64,000 nucleotides of DNA from Rhizobium sp. ARZ01 (GTDB lineage Bacteria; Pseudomonadota; Alphaproteobacteria; Rhizobiales; Rhizobiaceae), in NCBI RefSeq assembly GCF_014851675.1, contig NZ_JACVAE010000001.1:682001-746000 (forward strand), in the 5' to 3' direction. Below, piece by piece: positions 1 to 8,848 of this stretch. Made by a program: the position numbers and the translations under genes. Each line of letters opens with the position of its first letter. Within the stretch, counting starts at the first letter, position 1. Under the pieces are notes generated by a model. The model was given only the letters and a program-made list of their open reading frames with translations. It had not been told where the DNA came from and made no database searches.

Positions 1-59
1 CGGTGATGCGCCATCATGCGCCGGCCCTGAAATGTGGGAACGGGCAGGCGGCGGACAGG

Positions 60-1151
60 ATGAACGGGCCTAATCATATCAAAAGCCTGGACGGGCTGCG
101 CGGACTCGCGGCGGCCATCGTGCTCGTGTCGCACATTCCCCTGATCTTTCCCGAGTTCGGACCGCTTCCCTATCTTGATATCGGCACCGAGGCAGTCGGC
201 ATCTTCTTCGCATTGAGCGGCTTCCTGATGGCTTATCTCTATGGCGGCCGCCCGGTGACGCGCGAAAGCGTGCTCGATTTTCTGGTCAGCCGCTTCGCAC
301 GGATCTACCCCGTCTATCTCGCAGCGGTCTGCCTCGTCGGGCTCCTGTCGGCTGCAGTGCAACTCGGCTATCCCCAACCGATCGCAAGCGTCATGGATTT
401 CATCCTTCACGTGGTGCTGCTCGGAAAGAGCGGCGTCTTCTGGTCGGTACCACCGGAAATCCAGTTCTACGGGGCCTTTCCGGTGATCTGGCTTTTCCTG
501 AGCGATCCGCGCCGCTACCAGGCCATCGGCTTCGGGCTCTTAGGTGTGGTCGCCGTTGTCAGCCTGCTCGATTTTCCGGGACCGGGAATATTGCTGCATG
601 CCAAGCTGCCTTACTTCCTGTTCGGCGTCGTCGCGGGACGACTTCACCAAAACCTGTCCGATCGCCCGCCGTCGGCAGCGATCGGCGTCATGGCGGTCGT
701 TCTTCTCGTCGTTTTCTTCAGCTACAAGCACGTCACGCCAACCACAGGCGAGCCGTTTTGGGGCCTTCCCACTGCCTTTGCCTCGGCGCTGATCGTCGCA
801 CTCATCGCGCGCGAACATCCCGTGACGGCGCGTATTTTGTCCTCGGGCCCGCTGCGTTTCCTCGGCGTGACCAGCTTCTCGCTCTACCTCTTCCATGTCC
901 CCGTGATGTTCCTGACGCGCCAGACATTCTCGGCATTCCTACCGATGCCGGTGCTGGCCGTTTTGACACTCGTGACAGCGCTTCTTGCCGCGTGGGTCAG
1001 CTACAATGTGATTGAGGCCCCAAGTCGGTGTCGGCTCGGCGAGTTCTGGCGCGCCAGCCGGTTGAGGCACGACCTGCTGCGCCGACCGATCACACTTGTC
1101 GGCAAGCGCGGCACGAAACGCACTGTCGGGGTCGGCGGTGTTTCCGTCTGA
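60..1151 (+). CDS. Acyltransferase-3 family integral membrane protein
   Basis: Predicted inner-membrane O-acyltransferase of the acyltransferase-3 (OafA/YrhL, NodX-like) family, which acylates sugars of surface polysaccharides or small molecules. The protein (363 aa) opens with the family's N-terminal pattern, IKSLDGLRGLAAAIVLVSHI, followed by about ten hydrophobic segments and an FARIYPVYL motif after the second. The ATG at 60 was chosen over an earlier in-frame ATG at position 3 because homologous N-termini begin just before SLDGLRG. The acceptor substrate cannot be read from sequence. The following MOSC gene is on the same strand about 100 nt away and looks unrelated in function. Confidence 0.85.
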   Translation: MNGPNHIKSLDGLRGLAAAIVLVSHIPLIFPEFGPLPYLDIGTEAVGIFFALSGFLMAYLYGGRPVTRESVLDFLVSRFARIYPVYLAAVCLVGLLSAAVQLGYPQPIASVMDFILHVVLLGKSGVFWSVPPEIQFYGAFPVIWLFLSDPRRYQAIGFGLLGVVAVVSLLDFPGPGILLHAKLPYFLFGVVAGRLHQNLSDRPPSAAIGVMAVVLLVVFFSYKHVTPTTGEPFWGLPTAFASALIVALIAREHPVTARILSSGPLRFLGVTSFSLYLFHVPVMFLTRQTFSAFLPMPVLAVLTLVTALLAAWVSYNVIEAPSRCRLGEFWRASRLRHDLLRRPITLVGKRGTKRTVGVGGVSV

Positions 1152-1251
1152 GGCTAACGACGGTCACGAATTCAACACCCTGCCGCCGTTTCCGTTTTGC
1201 TCCTGGTCAGTTAAGGATGCGAAGCCTTTCGTTCAACGGAATCGGACGCCT

Positions 1252-2112
1252 ATGGAGCCCCAGGAAATGACCGTCTCTGGCCTCAACATCCACCCGCTGA
1301 AGAGCGGCCGCGCGATACCCAAGACGGCAGTTTCGGTGCGCCTCGACGGCTTCGCAGACGACCGGCGCTTCATGGTGACAGATCCCGACGGGCGGTTCAT
1401 TACCCAGCGAGAGCTGCAGGTGCTTGCGCAGGTCGAGGCCTATCCGCTGGACGGTACGTTGCGTCTCGTCATGCACGGGCGGGAGATCATGCCCCGCTTC
1501 GACCCCGAGCGCCGGCTGCCGGTCACGGTCTGGGACAGCCCGGTCGACGCGGCTCTTGCCGATGATGCCGCCAATTCCACCCTGTCGGATTGGCTCGGCC
1601 GTGAGGTGCGACTTGTGCATATGGATGCGCAGGCGAGCCGTTATGAGGGAGAGAATTGGGCCGGCCAGCCGGCCCAGGTCGGATTCGCCGATGGCTTTCC
1701 GGTCCTCATCACCACAACCGGTTCGCTCGCCGACCTGAACCGCACCCTCGTCGAAAAGGGCCAGCAGCCGGTCGGCATGGATCGCTTCCGCACGAACATC
1801 CTGATCGATCACGACGGGGCCTGGGATGAGGATCTTTGGGAGGCGGTCGAGATCGGCGGGATCGTCTTCGATCTCGTGAAACCCTGCTCGCGCTGCATCA
1901 TGACCACGCAGGATCAGATGACGGGCGAGCGCATCGGCGGCAATCCGATCCAGGGCCTTGCCGAAAAGCGCATGTCCGCCGACCGCCGTGTTGTCGGCGT
2001 GCTGTTCGGCTGGAACGCCGTTCCGCGCGGTGAGGGCACGCTGAAGATTGGCGATTCGGTGAAGGTAGTCGGGCAACGCACCGAACGCTGGCCGATGAAG
2101 GTTCGTGACTGA
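1252..2112 (+). CDS. MOSC domain-containing protein (YcbX/mARC-like)
   Basis: A 286-aa protein with an N-terminal MOSC beta-barrel domain (about residues 5-115) and a C-terminal MOSC domain (about 125-280). MOSC proteins such as E. coli YcbX and the mitochondrial amidoxime reductases bind sulfurated molybdenum cofactor and reduce N-hydroxylated compounds. The motif KPCSRCIMTTQD, about residue 208, carries the cysteine expected to bind molybdenum. The ATG at 1252 is preferred; another in-frame ATG lies five codons later, and upstream in-frame codons run back into the acyltransferase gene. The electron-donor partner is not visible here, so the substrate is open. Confidence 0.85.
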   Translation: MEPQEMTVSGLNIHPLKSGRAIPKTAVSVRLDGFADDRRFMVTDPDGRFITQRELQVLAQVEAYPLDGTLRLVMHGREIMPRFDPERRLPVTVWDSPVDAALADDAANSTLSDWLGREVRLVHMDAQASRYEGENWAGQPAQVGFADGFPVLITTTGSLADLNRTLVEKGQQPVGMDRFRTNILIDHDGAWDEDLWEAVEIGGIVFDLVKPCSRCIMTTQDQMTGERIGGNPIQGLAEKRMSADRRVVGVLFGWNAVPRGEGTLKIGDSVKVVGQRTERWPMKVRD

Positions 2113-2227
2113 CGGCCACGTGGCCATTTGCCCAACATCAATTTCGCTGATTTTCCGCTCAAATTAATTCACTTTTTTGGATGGGTCGTCGCGGCTATTT
2201 TTGCCGCCCGAACATCCGGAGATTCGT

Positions 2228-3463
2228 ATGTCTGCTCCTTCCTCGACAGTTGCCGCAACCAGTCGTTCGCAAATGCCATGGCTGATCATCGGTGCGGGCT
2301 GCATCATTGCCATGCTCACCTTCGGCCCGCGGTCCGCCATGGGTTTCTTCCAGCTTCCTATGCTGCAGGAAACCGGTTGGGACCGGACGACCTTCGGCCT
2401 CGCGATGGCCTTCCAGAATCTCTTCTGGGGCCTGGGGCAGCCCTTCTTCGGCGCGATCGCCGATCGTTTCGGCACCTGGCGCGTGCTCGCACTCTCCGGC
2501 CTGCTCTATTCGTCCGGTCTGTTTCTGATGTCGCTTGGCGGCTCGCCTCTGACGCTGCACATCGGGGGCGGCGTCCTCGTCGGGCTCGGCGTAGCGGCCG
2601 GTTCCTTCGGCGTGGTCCTCTCCGCGTTCGCGCGCAACGTCACGCCGGCGCAGCGCCCGATGGCCTTCGGTATCGCAACCGCTGCCGGCTCCGCTGGCAT
2701 GTTCCTGTTCGCACCGCTGAGCCAGGGGCTCATCTCTGCCTACGGCTGGTCGGATAGCCTCGTCATCCTCGGCGTTCTCATGCTTCTCGTCCCGCTGTTC
2801 GCATTCCCGCTTCGCGGCAATGCGTCTTCCGGCACCCAGAAGGAGGCGCAGTACAAGCAATCGATCGGGGAAGCGCTGAAGGAAGCGCTCGGCCACAAGA
2901 GCTATCTGCTGCTGGTCTCAGGCTTCTTCGTCTGCGGTTACCAGGTCGCCTTCATCACCGCCCATTTCCCGGCCTATATCGGCGATATCGGCATCGATGC
3001 GCGCTATGCGGTGATCGCTCTGGCTTTGATCGGCTTTTTCAACATCATCGGCTCGCTCGCTTCCGGCGTGATCAGCCAGCACTATTCCAAGCCCTACTTC
3101 CTGGCGCTGATTTACCTCGCCCGATCCGTCGCTGTCGCCGCCTTCATCCTGCTGCCGCAGACGCCATTGTCGGTCATCCTGTTTGCGATCGTCATGGGCC
3201 TCCTTTGGCTCTCGACCGTGCCGCCGACGAACGCGCTGGTGGCGATCATGTTCGGTACGCGTCACCTCGGCCTCCTCGGCGGTGTCGTCTTCCTGTCGCA
3301 TCAGATCGGTTCCTTCCTCGGGGTGTGGATGGGTGGCTATCTCTATGACCACTTCGGTACATATGACCCGGTGTGGTGGTTTGGCGTGGCGCTCGGCATC
3401 TTTGCGGCGATCGTCCACTGGCCAATCCGCGAGCAAGCGGTGGAGCGCCCGGCGATGGCCTGA
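2228..3463 (+). CDS. MFS transporter, 12 transmembrane segments
   Basis: Major facilitator superfamily permease of 411 aa with two blocks of about six hydrophobic helices separated by a polar loop near residues 200-225 (GNASSGTQKEAQYKQS). The first half carries the loop motif GAIADRFGTWR, the usual MFS motif A between helices 2 and 3. The overall pattern resembles the oxalate/formate antiporter-like and monocarboxylate groups, but the substrate cannot be assigned. The start at 2228 has a CCGGAG ribosome-binding site just upstream. It sits alone between the MOSC gene and the nad operon. Confidence 0.85.
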   Translation: MSAPSSTVAATSRSQMPWLIIGAGCIIAMLTFGPRSAMGFFQLPMLQETGWDRTTFGLAMAFQNLFWGLGQPFFGAIADRFGTWRVLALSGLLYSSGLFLMSLGGSPLTLHIGGGVLVGLGVAAGSFGVVLSAFARNVTPAQRPMAFGIATAAGSAGMFLFAPLSQGLISAYGWSDSLVILGVLMLLVPLFAFPLRGNASSGTQKEAQYKQSIGEALKEALGHKSYLLLVSGFFVCGYQVAFITAHFPAYIGDIGIDARYAVIALALIGFFNIIGSLASGVISQHYSKPYFLALIYLARSVAVAAFILLPQTPLSVILFAIVMGLLWLSTVPPTNALVAIMFGTRHLGLLGGVVFLSHQIGSFLGVWMGGYLYDHFGTYDPVWWFGVALGIFAAIVHWPIREQAVERPAMA

Positions 3464-3540
3464 TCCAACTTGCCCGCCAGAAATGGCGGGCAATCCCCTT
3501 GCGGAGCGTTACAAAAGTTTCTAAATCAGCCCGACCGGCG

Positions 3541-3570
3541 TTGCCGGTTTTATTTGGGGCTAATTATGCT
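3541..3570 (+). promoter_or_regulatory. Candidate sigma-70-type promoter of the nadABC operon
   Basis: TTGCCG at 3541-3546 and TATGCT at 3565-3570 are spaced 18 nt apart, about 50 nt before the nadA ATG. The -10 hexamer lies inside the inverted repeat annotated at 3563-3585, which suits repression by steric block. This is inferred from pattern only. Confidence 0.4.
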
Positions 3571-3585
3571 CAGTATGAGCAAAAT
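3563..3585. promoter_or_regulatory. Inverted repeat, candidate NAD-regulator operator before nadA
   Basis: Near-perfect 23-bp palindrome: core GCTCA-GTA-TGAGC (3568-3580), extended on both sides to 3563 and 3585 with one mismatched pair. It lies 36-58 nt before nadA and overlaps a candidate -10 box. A Nudix-winged-helix regulator of the NAD-responsive type is encoded at 8849-9820, so this is its most plausible binding site. The palindrome is seen directly; the protein-site pairing is inferred. Confidence 0.55.
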
Positions 3586-3620
3586 AGCCGCCGCCGAAAG
3601 GCGGCAGAAAGGGAGGGGGA

Positions 3621-4700
3621 ATGACTAAGGCCACCGCCACGAGCGCTGCAGGCAGCGCCAACAAGCGTGCAACAGCTGCCGAGCGCTTCGGCGTATCTGC
3701 AATGCCGGACCTCTCCTACACGCCCGAGATCGCCCGCGAGACCGAGCATCTTTACGAGCGGGTGAAGCAGTTCATCCCGGCGATCGAGTGGCCGGTCTAC
3801 GCCCCCTATGTCCACGCCATCAACCGGCTGAAGAAGGAGCGTGGAGCGGTCATCGTCGCGCACAACTACCAGACGCCCGACATCTTCCATTGCGTGGCCG
3901 ATATCGTCGGTGACTCGCTGCAGATCGCCCGTGACGCGACGAAGGTGGACGCAGAGATCATCGTGCAGTGCGGCGTGCACTTCATGGCCGAGACGTCGAA
4001 GCTGCTCAATCCAGGAAAGATCGTCCTCATTCCCGATGTCCGAGCCGGCTGCTCGCTTTCGGAATCGATCACCGGTGCCGACGTGCGTCTGCTGAAGGAG
4101 CGCTATCCCGGCGTGCCGGTCGTCACCTACGTCAACACTTCGGCAGAGGTGAAGGCGGAGACGGATATCTGCTGCACCTCTTCCAACGTCCTTGCCGTGG
4201 TGGAAAGCCTGGAGAGCGATACGGTTCTTTGCATACCGGACGAGTATCTGGCGATGAACGTCGCCAAGCAGACGAACAAGAAGATCTTGACCTGGAAGGG
4301 CCATTGCGAGGTGCACGAGCGCTTCACGCCGGCCGAACTGCTCGCCTACAAGGAAGCCGACCCCTCGATCGAGATCATTGGCCATCCGGAATGCCATCCC
4401 GACGTGATCGCTGTCTGCGATTTCTCCGGCTCCACGTCAGGCATGATAAACTACGTCAAGGACAAGCGGCCGCCGCGCGTGCTGCTCGTTACCGAATGCT
4501 CGATGGCTTCCAACATTCAGGCCGAGGTGAATGACGTTGATTTCATCAAGCCGTGCAATCTCTGTCCGCATATGAAGCGCATCACGCTGCCGAAGATTCT
4601 CGACAGCCTGGTGAACATGACGGAGGAGGTCGTGATCGACCCGGCGATTGCCGATCGCGCCCGTCTTGCCGTGGAGCGGATGGTGAATTTGAAGCAGTAG
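3621..4700 (+). CDS. nadA: Quinolinate synthase A
   Basis: [4Fe-4S] enzyme that condenses iminoaspartate with dihydroxyacetone phosphate to give quinolinate, the second step of de novo NAD synthesis from aspartate. The 359-aa protein has the family's substrate-pocket motifs ([19 protein letters not shown]) and conserved cysteines in [15 protein letters not shown] (about residue 117) and near the C-terminus in CNLCPHM (312/315), plus PECHPDV. The start has a strong GGGAGGGG ribosome-binding site. It is the first gene of nadA-nadB-nadC, with 56 nt to nadB. The leader contains a palindrome suited to control by an NAD-sensing repressor. Confidence 0.97.
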   Translation: MTKATATSAAGSANKRATAAERFGVSAMPDLSYTPEIARETEHLYERVKQFIPAIEWPVYAPYVHAINRLKKERGAVIVAHNYQTPDIFHCVADIVGDSLQIARDATKVDAEIIVQCGVHFMAETSKLLNPGKIVLIPDVRAGCSLSESITGADVRLLKERYPGVPVVTYVNTSAEVKAETDICCTSSNVLAVVESLESDTVLCIPDEYLAMNVAKQTNKKILTWKGHCEVHERFTPAELLAYKEADPSIEIIGHPECHPDVIAVCDFSGSTSGMINYVKDKRPPRVLLVTECSMASNIQAEVNDVDFIKPCNLCPHMKRITLPKILDSLVNMTEEVVIDPAIADRARLAVERMVNLKQ

Positions 4701-4756
4701 GGCGCTGATCCTTCTCTCCGGCAGGGAGGAGAGGAGTCGGGGCGGAGGAGAATGGA

Positions 4757-6355
4757 ATGCCGATCGACAGTTTTCGTCCCCTTTCGTGGAACGCCATCGA
4801 CGACATCGTGATCGTCGGCGGCGGGTTGGCCGGGCTCTTTTGCGCGCTGAAGCTCAGCCCCAGGCCGGTCACCATTCTCGCGGCGGCACCGATCGGACAG
4901 GGCGCCTCGTCGGCTTGGGCGCAGGGCGGCATCGCCGCGGCCATGAGTTCCGGCGACACGTTTGAAAAACACGTCGCCGACACGATTGAGGCCGGCGCGG
5001 GAATCGTCGACGAAAAGATGGCGCGCTTCATGGTCTCTGAAGGACCAGCGCGCATTCATGACCTGCTCGAATACGGCGTTCCGTTCGACCGCGATCTCGA
5101 AGGCAAGTTGGTCCTGTCGCGCGAGGCTGCTCATTCGGAACGCCGCATCGTGCGTGTGCGCGGCGACATGGCCGGCAAGGCGATCATGGAAGCCTTGATC
5201 GCCGCCGTCCGCAAAACACCCTCGATCCGTGTGCTGGAAGGCTACGTGGTCGAGGAGCTGGTGCGGGAAGGGCGCTTCGTCTCCGGCGTGATCGCCCGGC
5301 CTGACTCCGGCCAGTCGAAGAACCGGGTACACTTTCCCGCGCGCGCCGTCGTGCTCTGCTCGGGTGGCGTCGGCCATCTCTACGCCGTGACGACCAATCC
5401 CTGGGAGGCCTGCGGGCAGGGCGTGGGGATGGCCGCGCGCGCCGGCGCTATCATCGCCGACCCTGAATTCGTCCAGTTCCATCCGACTGCGATCAACATC
5501 GGGCGCGACCCAGCGCCGCTTGCGACCGAAGCGCTTCGCGGCGATGGCGCCCAGCTTGTCAACTCGGCCGGACGCCGCTTCATGCTCGACATCCACCCGG
5601 ACGGTGAACTGGCGCCCCGGGACATCGTCTCGCGCGGCGTCTTCGCGGAAGTCCAGGCCGGCCGCGGTGCTTTCCTCGACTGCACCAAGGCGGTCGGCAA
5701 ACATTTTCCCGAGATGTTCCCGACTGTTTACGCCTCCTGCATGGCCGCCGGGATCGATCCCGTGACCCAGCCGATACCGGTCGTGCCGGCGGTCCATTAT
5801 CACATGGGCGGCGTGCTGACGGATGCGGAGGGCCGCACCTCTATCGACGGGCTCTGGGCCGCAGGTGAGGTGACTTCTACCGGCGTCCACGGTGCCAACC
5901 GCCTGGCATCGAACTCGCTCTTGGAAGCCGTCGTTTTCGCCGCCCGCATCGCCGAAAACATCAAGGGCATGCTGCCCGAGCCGAAGACCGAGGACTGGGG
6001 CAAGAATGCCGGGGAGAGCGACGATCTGGTGACCGTCGAGGACAGCCCGGCGCTAACGACCCTTCGCAAGCTGATGAGCGCGCATGTTGGGGTGATCCGC
6101 GATCGCGACGGACTGAAGCAGGCGATCCGTGCCATCGCCGCTCTGGAGCGCGACAACAGCCGCATGCGCTTCCACAACATCGTGACGACGGCCAAGTTGA
6201 TCGCAGTAGGCGCGTACCTGCGCGAGGAAAGCCGCGGTGGCCATTTCCGCTCCGACTTCTCCGAGCAGCGGAAGGAATGGAAGCACCGCAGCTACCTGAC
6301 GCTCGCGGACGCCGACAAGGTGGTGGCCGAATTGATGGAAACGGAAACGGCATAG
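4757..6355 (+). CDS. nadB: L-aspartate oxidase
   Basis: FAD enzyme oxidising L-aspartate to iminoaspartate, which NadA uses directly. The 532-aa protein shows the dinucleotide motif IVGGGLAGL (about residues 18-26), the succinate-dehydrogenase-like signatures [11 protein letters not shown] and HYHMGGV, and the C-terminal FAD motif [23 protein letters not shown] 4757 follows GGAGGAG; an ATG at 4752 is in another frame. It lies between nadA and nadC on the same strand, so the three enzymes form one pathway operon. Confidence 0.97.
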   Translation: MPIDSFRPLSWNAIDDIVIVGGGLAGLFCALKLSPRPVTILAAAPIGQGASSAWAQGGIAAAMSSGDTFEKHVADTIEAGAGIVDEKMARFMVSEGPARIHDLLEYGVPFDRDLEGKLVLSREAAHSERRIVRVRGDMAGKAIMEALIAAVRKTPSIRVLEGYVVEELVREGRFVSGVIARPDSGQSKNRVHFPARAVVLCSGGVGHLYAVTTNPWEACGQGVGMAARAGAIIADPEFVQFHPTAINIGRDPAPLATEALRGDGAQLVNSAGRRFMLDIHPDGELAPRDIVSRGVFAEVQAGRGAFLDCTKAVGKHFPEMFPTVYASCMAAGIDPVTQPIPVVPAVHYHMGGVLTDAEGRTSIDGLWAAGEVTSTGVHGANRLASNSLLEAVVFAARIAENIKGMLPEPKTEDWGKNAGESDDLVTVEDSPALTTLRKLMSAHVGVIRDRDGLKQAIRAIAALERDNSRMRFHNIVTTAKLIAVGAYLREESRGGHFRSDFSEQRKEWKHRSYLTLADADKVVAELMETETA

Positions 6356-6401
6356 TTGCGGGTCGGCGAAGCGCTCAACGCACACGGAACGGAAAACGCA
6401 C

Positions 6402-7307
6402 ATGGCAACACCCAACCTTCCCGTCCTCTCGCCGCTCCTGATCGAGGATCAGGTGCGCGCGGCGCTTGTCGAGGACCTCGGCCGCGCCGGCGACATTACC
6501 AGCCAGGCGACGGTCGCAGCCGACATGATGGCGAGCGCGGAATTGAACGCGCGTGAGCGCGGCGTCGTCGCGGGCCTGGGTCTCGCCGCCGCCGCATTCC
6601 GGCTGATGGACCCGGCGATCGTTTTTGAAGCCTTCGTCCGCGACGGTGATCGCGTCGAGCCCGACACCGTACTCGCACGTGTCTCCGGACCCGCCCGCGC
6701 CATACTCTCGGCCGAACGCGTGGCGCTGAACTTTCTCATGCATTTGTCGGGTGTCGCGACCTACACCGCGGCCTTCGCCGACGAGATTGCCCACACGACG
6801 GCGAAGGTCTGCTGCACCCGCAAGACCATTCCCGGCCTTCGGGCGCTGGAGAAATACGCCGTGCGCATGGGCGGCGGCTCCTCGCACCGCTACGGCCTCG
6901 ATGACGCGATCCTGATCAAGGACAACCACATTGCCGTTTCCGGCGGCATTGCCGGTGCCATCGCTGCCGCCCGCGACTTTGCCGGCCACCTGGTCAAGAT
7001 CGAGGTCGAAGTCACCACGCTGGAGGAACTGGAGGAGGCGCTTGAAGCCGCTCCCGATGTCATCATGCTCGACAACATGGGGCCGGAACTGCTGCGCCGT
7101 GCCGTGGAAATCAATTGCGACTGCGCCGGGTTGACGGATGACGACTATGTCGGCGACCCGCGGCGGGTGAAATTGGAGGCTTCCGGCAACGTCAACCTCA
7201 ATACCATTCGCGCCATCGCCGAGACTGGCGTCGATTACATCTCGACCTCGAAAATCACCATGGCCGCCCCGACGCTGGATATCGGATTGGACGTCGTCGT
7301 ACGATAG
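6402..7307 (+). CDS. nadC: Nicotinate-nucleotide pyrophosphorylase (quinolinate phosphoribosyltransferase)
   Basis: Converts quinolinate and PRPP to nicotinate mononucleotide, CO2 and pyrophosphate, closing the pathway started by NadB and NadA. The 301-aa type II phosphoribosyltransferase shows CTRKTIPGLRALEKYAV, GGGSSHRYGLDDAILIKDNH, and the C-terminal barrel motif VDYISTSKITMAAPTLDIGLD. Length is normal. It lies 46 nt after nadB. Downstream, the DNA quickly becomes a decayed transposase, so the operon ends here. Confidence 0.97.
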   Translation: MATPNLPVLSPLLIEDQVRAALVEDLGRAGDITSQATVAADMMASAELNARERGVVAGLGLAAAAFRLMDPAIVFEAFVRDGDRVEPDTVLARVSGPARAILSAERVALNFLMHLSGVATYTAAFADEIAHTTAKVCCTRKTIPGLRALEKYAVRMGGGSSHRYGLDDAILIKDNHIAVSGGIAGAIAAARDFAGHLVKIEVEVTTLEELEEALEAAPDVIMLDNMGPELLRRAVEINCDCAGLTDDDYVGDPRRVKLEASGNVNLNTIRAIAETGVDYISTSKITMAAPTLDIGLDVVVR

Positions 7308-7344
7308 TCTTGAGGTTGCTTGCCGGGCGCTCGGGCGACTTGGC

Positions 7345-7640
7345 GTACACTCATAAACGCGGAGCCAGAGGCGCATTGAGGCCAGTTGGACCATAGCCAG
7401 GAAGTTTGCCGCCAGCTTGCCGTAGTGTGTTGCTGCAAAAATTCTTCAACTCAGGGAAGAACCGTTCGATAAGGTTTCGCTCTCGATATAGCCATGTGCT
7501 GAAGTACGGTTTCGATCTCCGGTTAGTCTTGGCGGGATATTGGCGAACGTTCCCGTCTCGTGAAGAAACGCGCGAAACGATTGGTATCGTCGGCTTCGTC
7601 TGCCAGCACAATTCCGGCGTCAACATTCGAGCAGATTGTC
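7345..7640 (-). pseudogene. Decayed IS5-family (IS427-like) transposase, C-terminal fragment
   Basis: Read on the minus strand, three consecutive frames give pieces of one transposase. First is VLADEADDTNRF (about 7625-7590), matching the usual LLADKAYDADWL block. Then YPAKTNRRSKPYFSTWLYRE followed by RNLIERFFPELKNF (about 7540-7430), matching IPPKRNRK...YRARNLVERFFNKIKQ. Last is LAMVQLASMRLWLRVYE (to about 7345), matching LAAVQLASIRLWLRVYE. At least two frameshifts and the loss of the N-terminal half and both terminal repeats make it inactive. It lies directly after nadC and marks a past insertion. The rest of 7308-7746 shows no gene. Confidence 0.8.
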
Positions 7641-7746
7641 AGCGGCATACCGGCTCATGACAAGCCTGAATCAGAAACGGCGGCAGTTTGTAAGTCTCTG
7701 CCATACTCCTCTTACTCACGTGGTCAAATCATTGTATGCGGAAATC

Positions 7747-8181
7747 ATGATTACGATCCGACGTTCCCGCCCCGGTGAGGGCGACCGCATCATCGAAATT
7801 TGGCGAGGCGCTGTTGACGCCACGCATGATTTTCTAACGCCTGAGGATCGCCTCGCCATTGACGAGATGGTGTGCGGCTTCCTTCCCCAAGCTCCACTCT
7901 GGTTAGCGGTTGCAAATGATTACCCGCTGGCCTTCATGCTGATCGGCGGTGGACATATGGAGGCGCTGTTCGTCGATCCCGCTCATCGCGGAACCGGTAT
8001 CGGTGCTGCGCTTGTGCGCCACGGCCTCACGCTTCATCCAAAAATGACAACCGATGTCAACGAACAGAATGATGAAGCAGTTCGCTTCTATGAGCGAATG
8101 GGTTTCAGACAGACAGGCCGCTCGCCAATCGACGGACAGGGCAGGCCGTATCCACTCATCCACCTGGAATATTTGAACTGA
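7747..8181 (+). CDS. GNAT family N-acetyltransferase, YjaB-like
   Basis: A 144-aa single-domain GNAT acetyltransferase that closely follows E. coli YjaB. Shared features are an IRRSRxxEGxxxxxIW start, DATHDFLTPEDR, FLPQAPLWLAV, the acetyl-CoA loop DPAHRGTGIGAAL (about residues 79-91), and NEQNDEAVRFYERMGF near the C-terminus. YjaB binds acetyl-CoA, but its acceptor is not established. The ATG at 7747 matches the family N-terminus; the frame is open upstream, but that part is IS-remnant DNA. It stands between the IS remnant and sodC on the same strand. Confidence 0.88.
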   Translation: MITIRRSRPGEGDRIIEIWRGAVDATHDFLTPEDRLAIDEMVCGFLPQAPLWLAVANDYPLAFMLIGGGHMEALFVDPAHRGTGIGAALVRHGLTLHPKMTTDVNEQNDEAVRFYERMGFRQTGRSPIDGQGRPYPLIHLEYLN

Positions 8182-8287
8182 TTTGCCGGTCGCCGAACAA
8201 CAATCGCTCGACAACTTCATAGCGCTGAATTTATGCTTTCACAGCCTAAAACGATCTGAAACCACTTCCAGCTTGGAAGGATGTCAG

Positions 8288-8800
8288 ATGACCCGAAATG
8301 TCTGCGTGCCACTGGCTGCGACTGTATTCTTCGCCGCATCCGCTTTCGCCCAGAACGGCAACGCCTTGAAGGCCAATTTCATTGGTCTCTCGGGATCAGA
8401 AATCGGTCGTGTCTTGTTGACCGAGGGCGATGGCGGGGTGTTGTTCGAGATCGAACTGACCGGTCTGCCACCGCGCAAGTGGGTGGCGCTGCACATTCAT
8501 GAGATTGGCACCTGCGATCCGAAAGATGGTTTCAAATCGGCGGGTCCCCATTTCAATCCCTTTGGCAAGAGACACGGGCTCCTCGCCGCAGAAGGTCCGC
8601 ATGCCGGCGACATGCCGAACCAGTATGTCGGCGACGACGGCGTATTGCGAGCCCAGGTGTTCGGCGCGTCAGTACTGATTGACGACAAGGAGCGGGGCAT
8701 CCGCGCCCGCGCGCTCGTCGTACACGACGGGTCAGACGACTACCGCACCGATCCGGCGGGTGGGGCTGGCGATCGCGTAGCTTGCTCTGTCATCCCCTAA
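8288..8800 (+). CDS. sodC: Periplasmic Cu/Zn superoxide dismutase
   Basis: Converts superoxide to hydrogen peroxide and oxygen in the periplasm. The 170-aa precursor has a signal peptide ending at about SAFA (residue 21). All metal ligands are recognisable: HIH in the ALHIHEIGTCD motif, HFNP, HG, PHAGD (His and Asp for zinc), and the final copper His in VVHDGSDDY, followed by the signature DPAGGAGDRVACSVI. Two cysteines suitable for the conserved disulfide are present. ATG 8288 follows GGAAGG. It is the last plus-strand gene before the minus-strand nadQ operon; 48 nt separate the two convergent ends. Confidence 0.92.
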   Translation: MTRNVCVPLAATVFFAASAFAQNGNALKANFIGLSGSEIGRVLLTEGDGGVLFEIELTGLPPRKWVALHIHEIGTCDPKDGFKSAGPHFNPFGKRHGLLAAEGPHAGDMPNQYVGDDGVLRAQVFGASVLIDDKERGIRARALVVHDGSDDYRTDPAGGAGDRVACSVIP

Positions 8801-8848
8801 AGACGACTTGCGCAGATTTTGCGGCAACCGCACTTTGCATAAGTGCGC

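Noticed and set aside
4517..5890. 457-codon minus-strand reading frame opposite nadA/nadB
   Set aside because: Lies antisense to nadB, a clear real gene; composition is Arg/His/Asp-rich as expected from the reverse of GC-rich codons, with no family resemblance.
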